DNA from: Blautia sp. An249
GTDB lineage: Bacteria > Bacillota > Clostridia > Lachnospirales > Lachnospiraceae
Reading direction: 5' to 3'
DNA: 64,000 nt
NCBI RefSeq assembly: GCF_002159835.1
Contig: NZ_NFJL01000004.1
Location: 1-64,000 of the forward strand
The position numbers were made by a program, and so were the translations under genes. Shown here piece by piece: positions 33,550 to 41,242 of the stretch (position 1 is its first letter; each line of letters starts with the position of its first letter). Under the pieces are notes generated by a model. The model saw nothing but the letters and a program-made list of their open reading frames with translations, ran no database searches and was not told the origin of the DNA.

Positions 33550-33892
33550 TTCTCGTCACCACCAATACTCCAATCAGCACCACTAACAGTCCCAAAATGT
33601 TTCGAATGGACAAATTCTCCCTGAAAATCAGAGCCGCCCACACCTGAGACCAGATTAGATAGACACTCTTATTGGCATAGGCTACATTCAAATCAAATCT
33701 CTTGATTACCTTCTGCCAGGCCAATGCATAAATAAAGCAATTGAGAATCATCAGTCCGGCAAACAGATAGACGCCCGCTCCTCTGAGTCCGTGTTCATTA
33801 TACTGTATGGAAGCTGCTTTTGAAAAAACTCCTGTAAACGAAAACAGCAGAATATTCAAATGCAGCAAAAGATAGTTCTTCCATTTTTCCAT
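33542..33892 (-). CDS. Small DMT/EamA-type membrane protein, subunit 1
   Basis: 116 residues and four predicted spans, homologous in plan to its neighbour. NILLFSFTGVFSKAAS forms the first span and NILGLLVVLIGVLVVTRNE the last. The ATG at 33892 follows AAAGGA. A TTG at 33916 in frame is not needed. The gene begins just past the L,D-transpeptidase terminator and no clear promoter is visible, so it may depend on read-through. Function as for its partner. Confidence 0.78.
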   Translation of the reverse strand: MEKWKNYLLLHLNILLFSFTGVFSKAASIQYNEHGLRGAGVYLFAGLMILNCFIYALAWQKVIKRFDLNVAYANKSVYLIWSQVWAALIFRENLSIRNILGLLVVLIGVLVVTRNE

Positions 33893-33921
33893 TTTCTTTT
33901 TCCTTTCTTCCGCCAAACAAA

Positions 33922-33974
33922 AGGCGTGTTCTAAAACCTCCTGCCATTTATAGGAACTGTTTTAGAACACGCCT
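33922..33974 (-). terminator. Terminator after the L,D-transpeptidase gene
   Basis: Perfect 16-bp stem, AGGCGTGTTCTAAAAC with GTTTTAGAACACGCCT, loop of 21 bases, followed by TTTGTTT on the minus strand. Confidence 0.85.
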
Positions 33975-33986
33975 GCTTTTTACTTA

Positions 33987-36410
33987 TTAAACTGCCGGAT
34001 CCGTAGGATCATACTTCTGACTGTTTGGTATGGTAATCTTTTTCGGTTTTCCCAGTGGTCCCTTTAAAGCATCATTGGCAACTACTGCCTTATCTACGAT
34101 GCTGATTGCAGCGCCGTTACAGTTGTTATAAATCCATAATGCATCTGCCACATTGGTACGGATACATCCGTGGGATGCCGGATTGCCCAGCTTATTAAAT
34201 TCATTAGCCGGCAGTGCATAACTGCTTGGTGCTGTGCAGGCTACCGAATGAATGAAGATTCCACCCTGGCCGGCGCCCGATACATGGCTTGCATACTGTC
34301 CATAGGACGGTCCCATCAGAAGCTGCCACCGGCCTGCCCGGTAGATGTGATAATTCCCCAGCGGTGTCGGCGTAGATGCGGCTCCTACAGAGGTTCTCAC
34401 TGATTTTACCGGCGTCTTCCAGTCGGAAGTATAAATAGTAATAACTCCGTTCTTTCTGTCTACCTGTAAAGCGTATGGTCCTTTGATTACATTGCTTACA
34501 TCATTTCTGCGGTATCCGTTGGCGTCAAAGTAATACTTTAATCCATTGATGGTCTTCCACTTAGACTTCACAAAGGAACCGGAGGCGCTGTCGAAATATT
34601 TTACCTGGTTGTTGGCGTTGCTGGTTACAATCCAGCCGGTACAGAATTTTCCTTTGGAATCCAGCCATCCTTTCACACCGTTTCTGGTTACCACTTTATT
34701 GGAAACGGCAGCGCAGGTATTGGGATCAAAATAATGCCATGCTCCGTCAATGGCTGTCCAGCCTTTGGCCAGGATCGCCGTCTTAGGATTTGCATAGTAG
34801 TAATGTCCCGCACTTCCAATCCAGCCGGTCAGCCTTGCGCCTTCCACCTTCTTGGTGCTGGATTTCTTAAAGAAGTATTTGTTTCCGTTATATTCTGTCA
34901 CTCCGCTTGCCAGAACACCGCTTGGCAGGAAGTAATAATGGGAAATGGAACCTACATTCCAAAGGTTTTTATAATGATTTCCGTTGGCGTTAAAGTAATA
35001 CCAGGCCTTCTTTCCATTATAGGTTACAATGGCAAACTGGTTCTTCACTTCTACAACCGCACTGCCTGCGCCGAATTTATAGAATCTGTTTCCGGCAGGT
35101 TTTACCATATGCCATCCGCTTGTATATTCTGCGCGGTGGCCGTATTCATTGATATAATATCTTTTTCCCTTATATGTATAAAGTTTATTCTGTACAACAC
35201 GGTAATTGCTGTCTACAAAATACCAGTATTTCTTTTTACTTACCGTGCTTTTGGCAGAAATTGCCTCTTTCATGGTATTTTTAAACAAATATCCTGTTTC
35301 AGACAATACATAATAGTATTTTCCGCCGTCTAACTGAGGAATTCTCTGTTTGTCATATTTCTTTACCCAGTAACCATAGGGTCCGAAATACCACCAACGG
35401 GGAGCTACGGTTCCTTCTGCACCCGGAACCTGTCTCCATTCTCCCTGTACCATCTTTCCGGGAGCTCCGTATACCGGATCGCTTTCTTTCTCCATATAAT
35501 ATCTCTGGTTGTTATGTCCCGGAATTATCTGTACGCCGGTTCTCGGCACACCATTTGCATTGGGGAAAATAAAGTATTTGTCTTTGACTTTAATCCAGTC
35601 CTGTTTTCCATCGGTATACCGGTTCCAGTATTCGGTAACACTCATAAAGCTTCCGTCTCCGGCACAGAAAAATCTCCAGGCGCTTCCTGTATAATACCAG
35701 AAGTTCTTCTGCAGTCTTCCCAGATTGGATGTCTTCATGGCACCGCCTACATAGTCCACGCTGTCATTTGGCATAAAATAGTAAGAGGTATCTTTTGTAT
35801 TGGAAAATCCTCTGGTGCCGGCCGGCACTTCTACTTCACCTGTCTGAAGAACTCCGTTCTCATCAAAATAGTAGCCTGCTGCTCCCTGGGCATAGGCCAC
35901 AGTAACCAGTCCGTCTTCCTGTACATAATATTCCGGCTGTCCGTCCTGAGGCTGAACTCTTCTCAGTTTGTAAAGTCCGCTTGCTGCATCCTGTTCCCAT
36001 ACCGCATCCTTCTCCTGTACCACGATGCTGTCTGCGGCTTTTGCTGCATAAACGGCTGCCTGGGGCTCCAAAGTGGAAATGGGCTCCTCTTCGGCCACTA
36101 ATTCATTTGACGGGTCTTCCTGTATCTCCTGTGTCTCCTGTGTCTCCTCTGTTTCCTGAACAGCTTCTTCCTCATCTTCCTGTTCTTCTTCGTCGGTATC
36201 TACTGTCTCGTCATCCTCTGTCTCATCTGAAGAAGTATCTGCCGGTTCCTGTTCCTGTTCTGATTGAGAACCTTCATCTGTACTATCGGTCTGTACACTG
36301 TCTTCCTCCTGCACTGTCTGGCCGTCTGTGATCACAGCGGCTCCTACTTCCAGCACTGTGCAGGCACAGATACATACACTCAGCATAAATGCCAGTACTC
36401 TTTTCTTCAC
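33987..36410 (-). CDS. Secreted L,D-transpeptidase with wall-binding repeats
   Basis: 807 residues from a GTG at 36410, which has AAGGAGG 7 bases upstream. An ATG at 36449 lies inside the preceding gene and is rejected. Signal peptide (about 1-25), a low-complexity Glu/Asp/Gln/Thr region (about 30-110), then many aromatic G-x-WYYF-like repeats of the cell-wall-binding type (about 160-640). The C-terminal YkuD domain (about 650-780) has IFIHSVA and SHGCIR with catalytic Cys749. YkuD enzymes form 3-3 cross-links or attach proteins to peptidoglycan and are little affected by most penicillins. The long repeat region likely anchors it to a wall polymer. Confidence 0.9.
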   Translation of the reverse strand: MKKRVLAFMLSVCICACTVLEVGAAVITDGQTVQEEDSVQTDSTDEGSQSEQEQEPADTSSDETEDDETVDTDEEEQEDEEEAVQETEETQETQEIQEDPSNELVAEEEPISTLEPQAAVYAAKAADSIVVQEKDAVWEQDAASGLYKLRRVQPQDGQPEYYVQEDGLVTVAYAQGAAGYYFDENGVLQTGEVEVPAGTRGFSNTKDTSYYFMPNDSVDYVGGAMKTSNLGRLQKNFWYYTGSAWRFFCAGDGSFMSVTEYWNRYTDGKQDWIKVKDKYFIFPNANGVPRTGVQIIPGHNNQRYYMEKESDPVYGAPGKMVQGEWRQVPGAEGTVAPRWWYFGPYGYWVKKYDKQRIPQLDGGKYYYVLSETGYLFKNTMKEAISAKSTVSKKKYWYFVDSNYRVVQNKLYTYKGKRYYINEYGHRAEYTSGWHMVKPAGNRFYKFGAGSAVVEVKNQFAIVTYNGKKAWYYFNANGNHYKNLWNVGSISHYYFLPSGVLASGVTEYNGNKYFFKKSSTKKVEGARLTGWIGSAGHYYYANPKTAILAKGWTAIDGAWHYFDPNTCAAVSNKVVTRNGVKGWLDSKGKFCTGWIVTSNANNQVKYFDSASGSFVKSKWKTINGLKYYFDANGYRRNDVSNVIKGPYALQVDRKNGVITIYTSDWKTPVKSVRTSVGAASTPTPLGNYHIYRAGRWQLLMGPSYGQYASHVSGAGQGGIFIHSVACTAPSSYALPANEFNKLGNPASHGCIRTNVADALWIYNNCNGAAISIVDKAVVANDALKGPLGKPKKITIPNSQKYDPTDPAV

Positions 36411-36426
36411 TTTTCTTCCTCCTTCA

Positions 36427-36690
36427 TTATTCTCCCAATCCATCTTCAATCGCTTTTACTAACGCTTCCATTGCTGTTTCTTCATCAACCCCTTCACATA
36501 CCAGCTCAATCTCATCTCCGCACTTCACACAGGCGCCGAGAACACTTAAAACGCTTTTGGCATTGGCAGTACCCCCTTCAAATGTGAATGTAACCAGAGA
36601 TTTATATTTCATAGCTTCTTTACACAAAATCCCGGCCGGCCTGAGATGAAGGCCTGTGGGATTCTTGATAACTACTTTTCTGCTAATCAT
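36427..36690 (-). CDS. HPr-family phosphocarrier beside cdaA-cdaR
   Basis: 87 residues. His15 in TGLHLRPAG is the site phosphorylated by EI, and Ser46 in AKSVLSV is where HPr kinase acts in Firmicutes, so it could both carry phosphate and signal. It follows cdaR by 14 bp, in the place often taken by glmM in other Firmicutes. It is a separate copy from the HPr at 57228. It may be the general HPr or a regulatory form. AAAGGA precedes the ATG. Confidence 0.9.
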   Translation of the reverse strand: MISRKVVIKNPTGLHLRPAGILCKEAMKYKSLVTFTFEGGTANAKSVLSVLGACVKCGDEIELVCEGVDEETAMEALVKAIEDGLGE

Positions 36691-36704
36691 AGTATCCTTT
36701 CCCC

Positions 36705-37988
36705 CTATTCTTCGGCATCTGCTTCTCCGGAAATCTTGATCTCTGTTTTTACCTCTGTAAGCAGCTTATAGCCGGACGGAAGTTTGATTTCCACCGGAAC
36801 TTCATAACTTCCCTCTTCCTTATCTGAAAGATTAATGGATGCTTCAATGTCGTCTGTGCTGAGTGCAGAAAGGCTTGCGCCGTTTTCCTCCACACGCACG
36901 TCTATCTTATCCGTTTCAAATACTGCATCCAGTCCCTTTGAGAGTTTTTCTATCTTGATGTCCCTGGTGGGAATTGTAAACTCCTGACTGTTCTCAGGCA
37001 TAATATCCGCGTGTACAATCACCGTCTCTGCCGTACCTGTGGTGAGTTTTAAGTCTTCCGGCAGCAGATCCACCAGATTTACTTTTGTCTCAAAGTCTTC
37101 TCTCTTCTCACTCACATTTACATAGTCTGCCGGTATCCAGATAACATTCCCCTGCTGGTTCAGACTGTTTAAAGCCTCATCGCTTCCTGCCACGCTGACT
37201 TCACTTGGGGTCATCGTCACGCCGTCCACTTTATAGCCGGCCGCCGGTGTTCCTGTATAATCTGCTTTGATACTTATATTGCTCCGTACCTTCCACAGGT
37301 TTACTGTCACATTCACAGAAGGGTTGGCAATATCATATTTCAGATACCGCATCTGGCTCTCGGACAGATTTTCCTGATTCTTATCAATAATCTGAAGATT
37401 GGCCGTCGCATTAATATCAGAGGTCGCTCCGTCCACTTTAACAGTGGCTGTTACTGTATCAATTTTCTGTATCAGGGAACTGGGGCCTGTGATCCTCACT
37501 TTCTCAGGGTTTGCCTGTACTGTACCGATTTCGTACCCCTTTCCCGGCTGTCCGTCCTGAGTCACATTAATAATATACTCCTGCGTCATCATTTCTTCAA
37601 TAATAATTTCCATATTTCCGGGAGAAGCCGATAAGTTTCCGCTGCTTATCTGATCACAGGAAACGCTGATGGGTACCATAACCGGATCTGTATTCATATC
37701 CACAATCTGCTTCAGATCTGCCGTAGCTGTAATATCTTCGGCAGTGAGATTTTCTACTGTTTTTCTCTGTCCGGTAACAGATACCAGGGTAGTATCCTGC
37801 TCCTCCTGAATCAGACACATTTTCCCGCCGCTCTCAATATAGGCTTCGTTCTGGACTACTACAGGAACCCGGAAATGACGGGTAATAATGGGATTATCAA
37901 TATTAACCACCAGCAGCCAGATAATAACTGCAATGACAACTGAAAACACTTTTAATGAAAGGTTCGCGGTCAAATCACTCTTCTTCAT
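36705..37988 (-). CDS. cdaR: CdaR-like YbbR-domain regulator of diadenylate cyclase
   Basis: 427 residues. One N-terminal membrane span (about 11-29, VFSVVIAVIIWLLVVN) leads to about four extracytoplasmic YbbR repeats, each ending with a VxI-type strand. The start overlaps the end of cdaA by 14 bp, so the two proteins are made together. CdaR binds CdaA at the membrane and adjusts c-di-AMP output in response to wall state. Confidence 0.92.
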   Translation of the reverse strand: MKKSDLTANLSLKVFSVVIAVIIWLLVVNIDNPIITRHFRVPVVVQNEAYIESGGKMCLIQEEQDTTLVSVTGQRKTVENLTAEDITATADLKQIVDMNTDPVMVPISVSCDQISSGNLSASPGNMEIIIEEMMTQEYIINVTQDGQPGKGYEIGTVQANPEKVRITGPSSLIQKIDTVTATVKVDGATSDINATANLQIIDKNQENLSESQMRYLKYDIANPSVNVTVNLWKVRSNISIKADYTGTPAAGYKVDGVTMTPSEVSVAGSDEALNSLNQQGNVIWIPADYVNVSEKREDFETKVNLVDLLPEDLKLTTGTAETVIVHADIMPENSQEFTIPTRDIKIEKLSKGLDAVFETDKIDVRVEENGASLSALSTDDIEASINLSDKEEGSYEVPVEIKLPSGYKLLTEVKTEIKISGEADAEE

Positions 37989-38859
37989 GTTTCACTCTCC
38001 CCTTCCAAAGCTGTTTCAATTTGCTGCTGTCTACGGTTTTCTTTTTATTCTGGATCTTCCTTAAAAATCCGCGGAGCTGTTCTGCCGTAATATCTCTTGT
38101 AAGAATCCCCTCCACTGCTACGGATACCTGGCCGGTTTCTTCTGACACAATGATGGTCAGAGAATCACTGACTTCACTGATGCCCACTCCTGCCCGGTGT
38201 CTGGTTCCAAGCTGTTTGCTTAAAGCCATATTGTCCGACAGAGGAAGATAACAGGTAGCCGCCACAATGCGGTTTCCGCGTATAATCACCGCCCCGTCGT
38301 GAAGGGGGGTGTTATGTTCAAAAATATTAATTAATAACTGACTGGTAATCACAGAATCAATATTGATTCCGGTTCTCTCGTATTCATTTAAAACCACATT
38401 CTGCTCGATTACGATTAAGGCGCCGGTCTTTACCTCGCCCATATCAAAACATGCCCTTACAATTTCATTAATGGTTTTATCGGTAAACCTTTCCTCCCCT
38501 TCTGTTTTACCGCTGTCGAAAGGAATCAGACTTGCCATAATATTTTTCTGCCCTAATTGTTCCAGCGCTTTTCTCAGCTCCGGCTGGAAAATAACTAATA
38601 CAGCAGTAATGGCAATGGTCGCCAGATTCTTCCCGATCCACAAAATCGTATTCATCCTGAATATATATGCCAGCAGAATAAACAGAAGCACAATCGCTAT
38701 GCCTTTTAACAATGCATACGCCCGTGTACTCTTAATCCAGAACATAAACTGATAGATAAAAAACGAAATCAGAAGTATCTCGATAATGTCTGTAAAGCCA
38801 ATTCTGGGAAGGGAGATTTTCGGCAGATAGTCGTTCAGTATCTGGTTTAAGACATCCAT
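37975..38859 (-). CDS. cdaA: Diadenylate cyclase CdaA
   Basis: 294 residues with three N-terminal membrane spans (about 20-95) and a DAC domain. DGA (188-190) and RHR (220-222 in GTRHRAG) are the signature motifs that bind ATP and metal. It condenses two ATP to c-di-AMP, which controls potassium and osmolyte import and wall homeostasis. AAAGGAG precedes the ATG. It heads a cdaA-cdaR-HPr set. Confidence 0.95.
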   Translation of the reverse strand: MDVLNQILNDYLPKISLPRIGFTDIIEILLISFFIYQFMFWIKSTRAYALLKGIAIVLLFILLAYIFRMNTILWIGKNLATIAITAVLVIFQPELRKALEQLGQKNIMASLIPFDSGKTEGEERFTDKTINEIVRACFDMGEVKTGALIVIEQNVVLNEYERTGINIDSVITSQLLINIFEHNTPLHDGAVIIRGNRIVAATCYLPLSDNMALSKQLGTRHRAGVGISEVSDSLTIIVSEETGQVSVAVEGILTRDITAEQLRGFLRKIQNKKKTVDSSKLKQLWKGRVKHEEE

Positions 38860-38903
38860 GTATGCGCTCCTTTCTGCTTTACTTTCTCAGCTCTTTTTTG
38901 AAT

Positions 38904-40001
38904 CTATAAATCCTTCAGAGACTCTTCCAGTTTTTTCTCAAAGTCTATTTCATGAACCACCGGTCCCTCTGCCGGAGACGGATTGTCCTCTTCTTTCTCC
39001 TGAGGAATAATTCTGTCGTCCGCATACATAGGCGCCACATAATCTGCCGGCTGCCTGGGCGCCGGTTCTTCTGTTATGGGTTCTGCGTTAATCTTCTTAA
39101 TATTTCTCTCACTGGTTGCAACGGTCAGCTTGGGAACTGCCTTCACATAGTAGTAGTACTCGTCGTCTTCATATTCCAGCCGTTCTGTTCTGGTATAATC
39201 CCCGCCGTATACAAAGAACTCCAGCACAATTCCCACTGCAATTGCCGCCACGGACGAAATAATAACACCCAGAAGAGAAGTATCCGTATTCAGGAACAGA
39301 CTGCCGGCCAGCATCAGAAAGATATACAGTACGCCTCCGGCCACTATGGCAATTCTCCATGCATAGTCAATGGCTCTGGTACGAATCAGATTCACCAGTA
39401 AGGTAACAGCCACAAATGCCACCACTGTAATCCACATTTCCTGGTTTTTCATCAGTCCGTCTGCAAGCATTTTAATCTTCTCTGTCATTTCCGTATCTGC
39501 ATTCTGAAGCACTTTCGCCTGCTCGCTGACATACTCTACAAAGAAGTAAAAAACTGCTCCGCAGCCTGCCGGAATACATGCCAGAGGGCTGGAAAGAAGA
39601 CCGCCGCCCATGGGAATCACCGTAGGAATTCCGGCTGCGAAACCAAGAGGTGTAAATGCCAGTATCAGATTATTTTTCGCGGAAAACCGCAGAAACAGAA
39701 TCATCAGAAACAGGATTAATACCAGGGCAAAGCCTGCCACTTCAATTCCCACTCCGTAACAATGCCCTGCAATCAGAAGAAATCCCAGATAAACAATGGC
39801 ATTGGAAGGAAGGATTGAACATATCAGCGCAAGCACCAGGATCACAAAGGGGCTGTTTAATTTTTCCATAAAGCCCAGGGTTGTGTTAATCCATAAGAAA
39901 TAGATAAGCGCCAAAGCAAATTTCAGACACGGCAGCAGATATACCTCATACTGACCGTAAAAGTTTTTTATTTTCTGTTTTAGTTCCAGTAATCCTGTCA
40001 T
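38904..40001 (-). CDS. Polytopic membrane protein of unknown function
   Basis: 365 residues. About eight hydrophobic segments fill residues 20-260, with Gly/Pro-rich turns (GIPTVIPMGGGLLSSPLACIPAG) between the middle ones. The last 100 residues are soluble, charged and Pro-rich. No family is recognised. It overlaps the upstream small membrane protein by ATGA (4 bp), and cdaA follows after 44 bp, so it may work with the c-di-AMP unit or simply share its operon. AGGAGGGGA precedes the ATG. Confidence 0.8.
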   Translation of the reverse strand: MTGLLELKQKIKNFYGQYEVYLLPCLKFALALIYFLWINTTLGFMEKLNSPFVILVLALICSILPSNAIVYLGFLLIAGHCYGVGIEVAGFALVLILFLMILFLRFSAKNNLILAFTPLGFAAGIPTVIPMGGGLLSSPLACIPAGCGAVFYFFVEYVSEQAKVLQNADTEMTEKIKMLADGLMKNQEMWITVVAFVAVTLLVNLIRTRAIDYAWRIAIVAGGVLYIFLMLAGSLFLNTDTSLLGVIISSVAAIAVGIVLEFFVYGGDYTRTERLEYEDDEYYYYVKAVPKLTVATSERNIKKINAEPITEEPAPRQPADYVAPMYADDRIIPQEKEEDNPSPAEGPVVHEIDFEKKLEESLKDL

Positions 40002-40417
40002 TTCTGTCCCCTCCTGCCCAGCTTCTTCTCTTCCTTGTTATACATTTTATTTAGTCGGGTAAGCTGTACATAATAATCTTTTACACTTTTTTTCGCCTTA
40101 TGGTATCTCCATGCATACTGAATATACGTAAGAATGCTGTAAAGAACTAAAACGGCAATATACCCGAGCAATATCCGGACTCCCAGAGATACCAGATTCA
40201 TCTTATGTATATTCTCCATTAAATATTCAGCGAAATATCCAAGCCCTGCCAGCAGTATAAGACCGTATCCCAGAGTCACTAAAAAGAAATTTTTAATGAG
40301 AGCCAGTCCGATGTAGTCTGTTCTGTAATATTTGCTCACCGGCAGATACTGTTTGCCTTCTCCGTTTTCATACATGGCAAGCTTCGTCATCAGTTTTACT
40401 TTCTCTGTGTTTAACAT
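39998..40417 (-). CDS. Small membrane protein of unknown function
   Basis: 139 residues with two hydrophobic spans (about 40-65 and 80-100) between a basic N-terminus and a Lys/Arg-rich C-terminus. The start at 40417 has AAGGAG at good distance, while GTG codons at 40444 and 40441 do not. It is coupled by a 4-bp overlap to the 365-residue membrane protein. Role unknown. Confidence 0.78.
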   Translation of the reverse strand: MLNTEKVKLMTKLAMYENGEGKQYLPVSKYYRTDYIGLALIKNFFLVTLGYGLILLAGLGYFAEYLMENIHKMNLVSLGVRILLGYIAVLVLYSILTYIQYAWRYHKAKKSVKDYYVQLTRLNKMYNKEEKKLGRRGQK

Positions 40418-40503
40418 AAATAACTCCTTATCTTCTTTCACCACAAATACTCATACAGATTGATTGTAACATAGATCTCTAACCATGAAAAGGATTTTTT
40501 GGC

Positions 40504-41205
40504 TTAGACAAAGCCTGTGCAAATGGTCAGAAAATAAACCTTTTTTACTCCATGTTTCTTTAATTCTCCGGCCACTGCGTCTATGGTGGCCCCTGTGGTA
40601 TATACATCGTCCACAATTAAAGCCCTCTCTATCTTCCAGACGCCCGGTTTTCCCCGGAAAGCCTCCTGAAGATTCCGCCTTCTCTCCGCTGCATTTAACT
40701 TTTTCTGGCTTTTGGTCTTCTTCACTTTCTGAATCCAGTCTGTGCAGACAGGAATCCCGAATTGCCTGCCGATTCCCAGAGCAAGCTGCTCGGACTGGTT
40801 AAACCCTCTCTTTCGTTTCTTTCGTTTCTCCATAGGGACCGGAAAGACCGCCTGCGGCCTCCATAATTTCATGGAGGATTCTCCGTACAGAGCCAGCGCC
40901 CGGATATAGAATTCCCCGTAAATTCTTCTTCCTCCGTATTTGTAGCGGATAATGGAATCTTTCATCTTTTGGTCATAGAGAAAAATCCCTCTCCCTTCTT
41001 CAAACCAGTGGGGCCGTACCCGACAGTCCCGGCACAGTTCCTCCTGTCCGTCCTCCAGAGGTTTGCCGCATTTTTTGCACCGGGGTTCCCCTATGGGCCG
41101 AAGTTTTGCCCGGCATTTTACGCAGATCATCTGCTCCTGTCCCTGCAGTATCTGATGGCAGAGAGGACAGCAGGGCGGGTAGAATAAATCCCATCCGTTT
41201 CTCAT
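40504..41205 (-). CDS. comFC: ComFC-family phosphoribosyltransferase-like competence protein
   Basis: 233 residues. An N-terminal zinc finger region has CPLCHQ (about 13-18), CVKC and CKKCG...CRDC. The PRPP-binding motif ALIVDDVYTTGATID (about 195-209) ends a type I phosphoribosyltransferase fold. ComFC homologues support uptake and use of transforming DNA. Their enzymatic substrate is unsettled. It lies 37 bp after recD2. Together they suggest DNA-processing functions, but no other com gene is visible. Confidence 0.9.
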   Translation of the reverse strand: MRNGWDLFYPPCCPLCHQILQGQEQMICVKCRAKLRPIGEPRCKKCGKPLEDGQEELCRDCRVRPHWFEEGRGIFLYDQKMKDSIIRYKYGGRRIYGEFYIRALALYGESSMKLWRPQAVFPVPMEKRKKRKRGFNQSEQLALGIGRQFGIPVCTDWIQKVKKTKSQKKLNAAERRRNLQEAFRGKPGVWKIERALIVDDVYTTGATIDAVAGELKKHGVKKVYFLTICTGFV

Positions 41206-41242
41206 CTTCTTTCATCCTTTCCACCCCGAATCAGACTCTCTT

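Noticed and set aside
36411-36449. ATG start of the L,D-transpeptidase at 36449
   Set aside because: It lies within the HPr coding sequence and lacks a ribosome site, whereas GTG at 36410 follows AAGGAGG.
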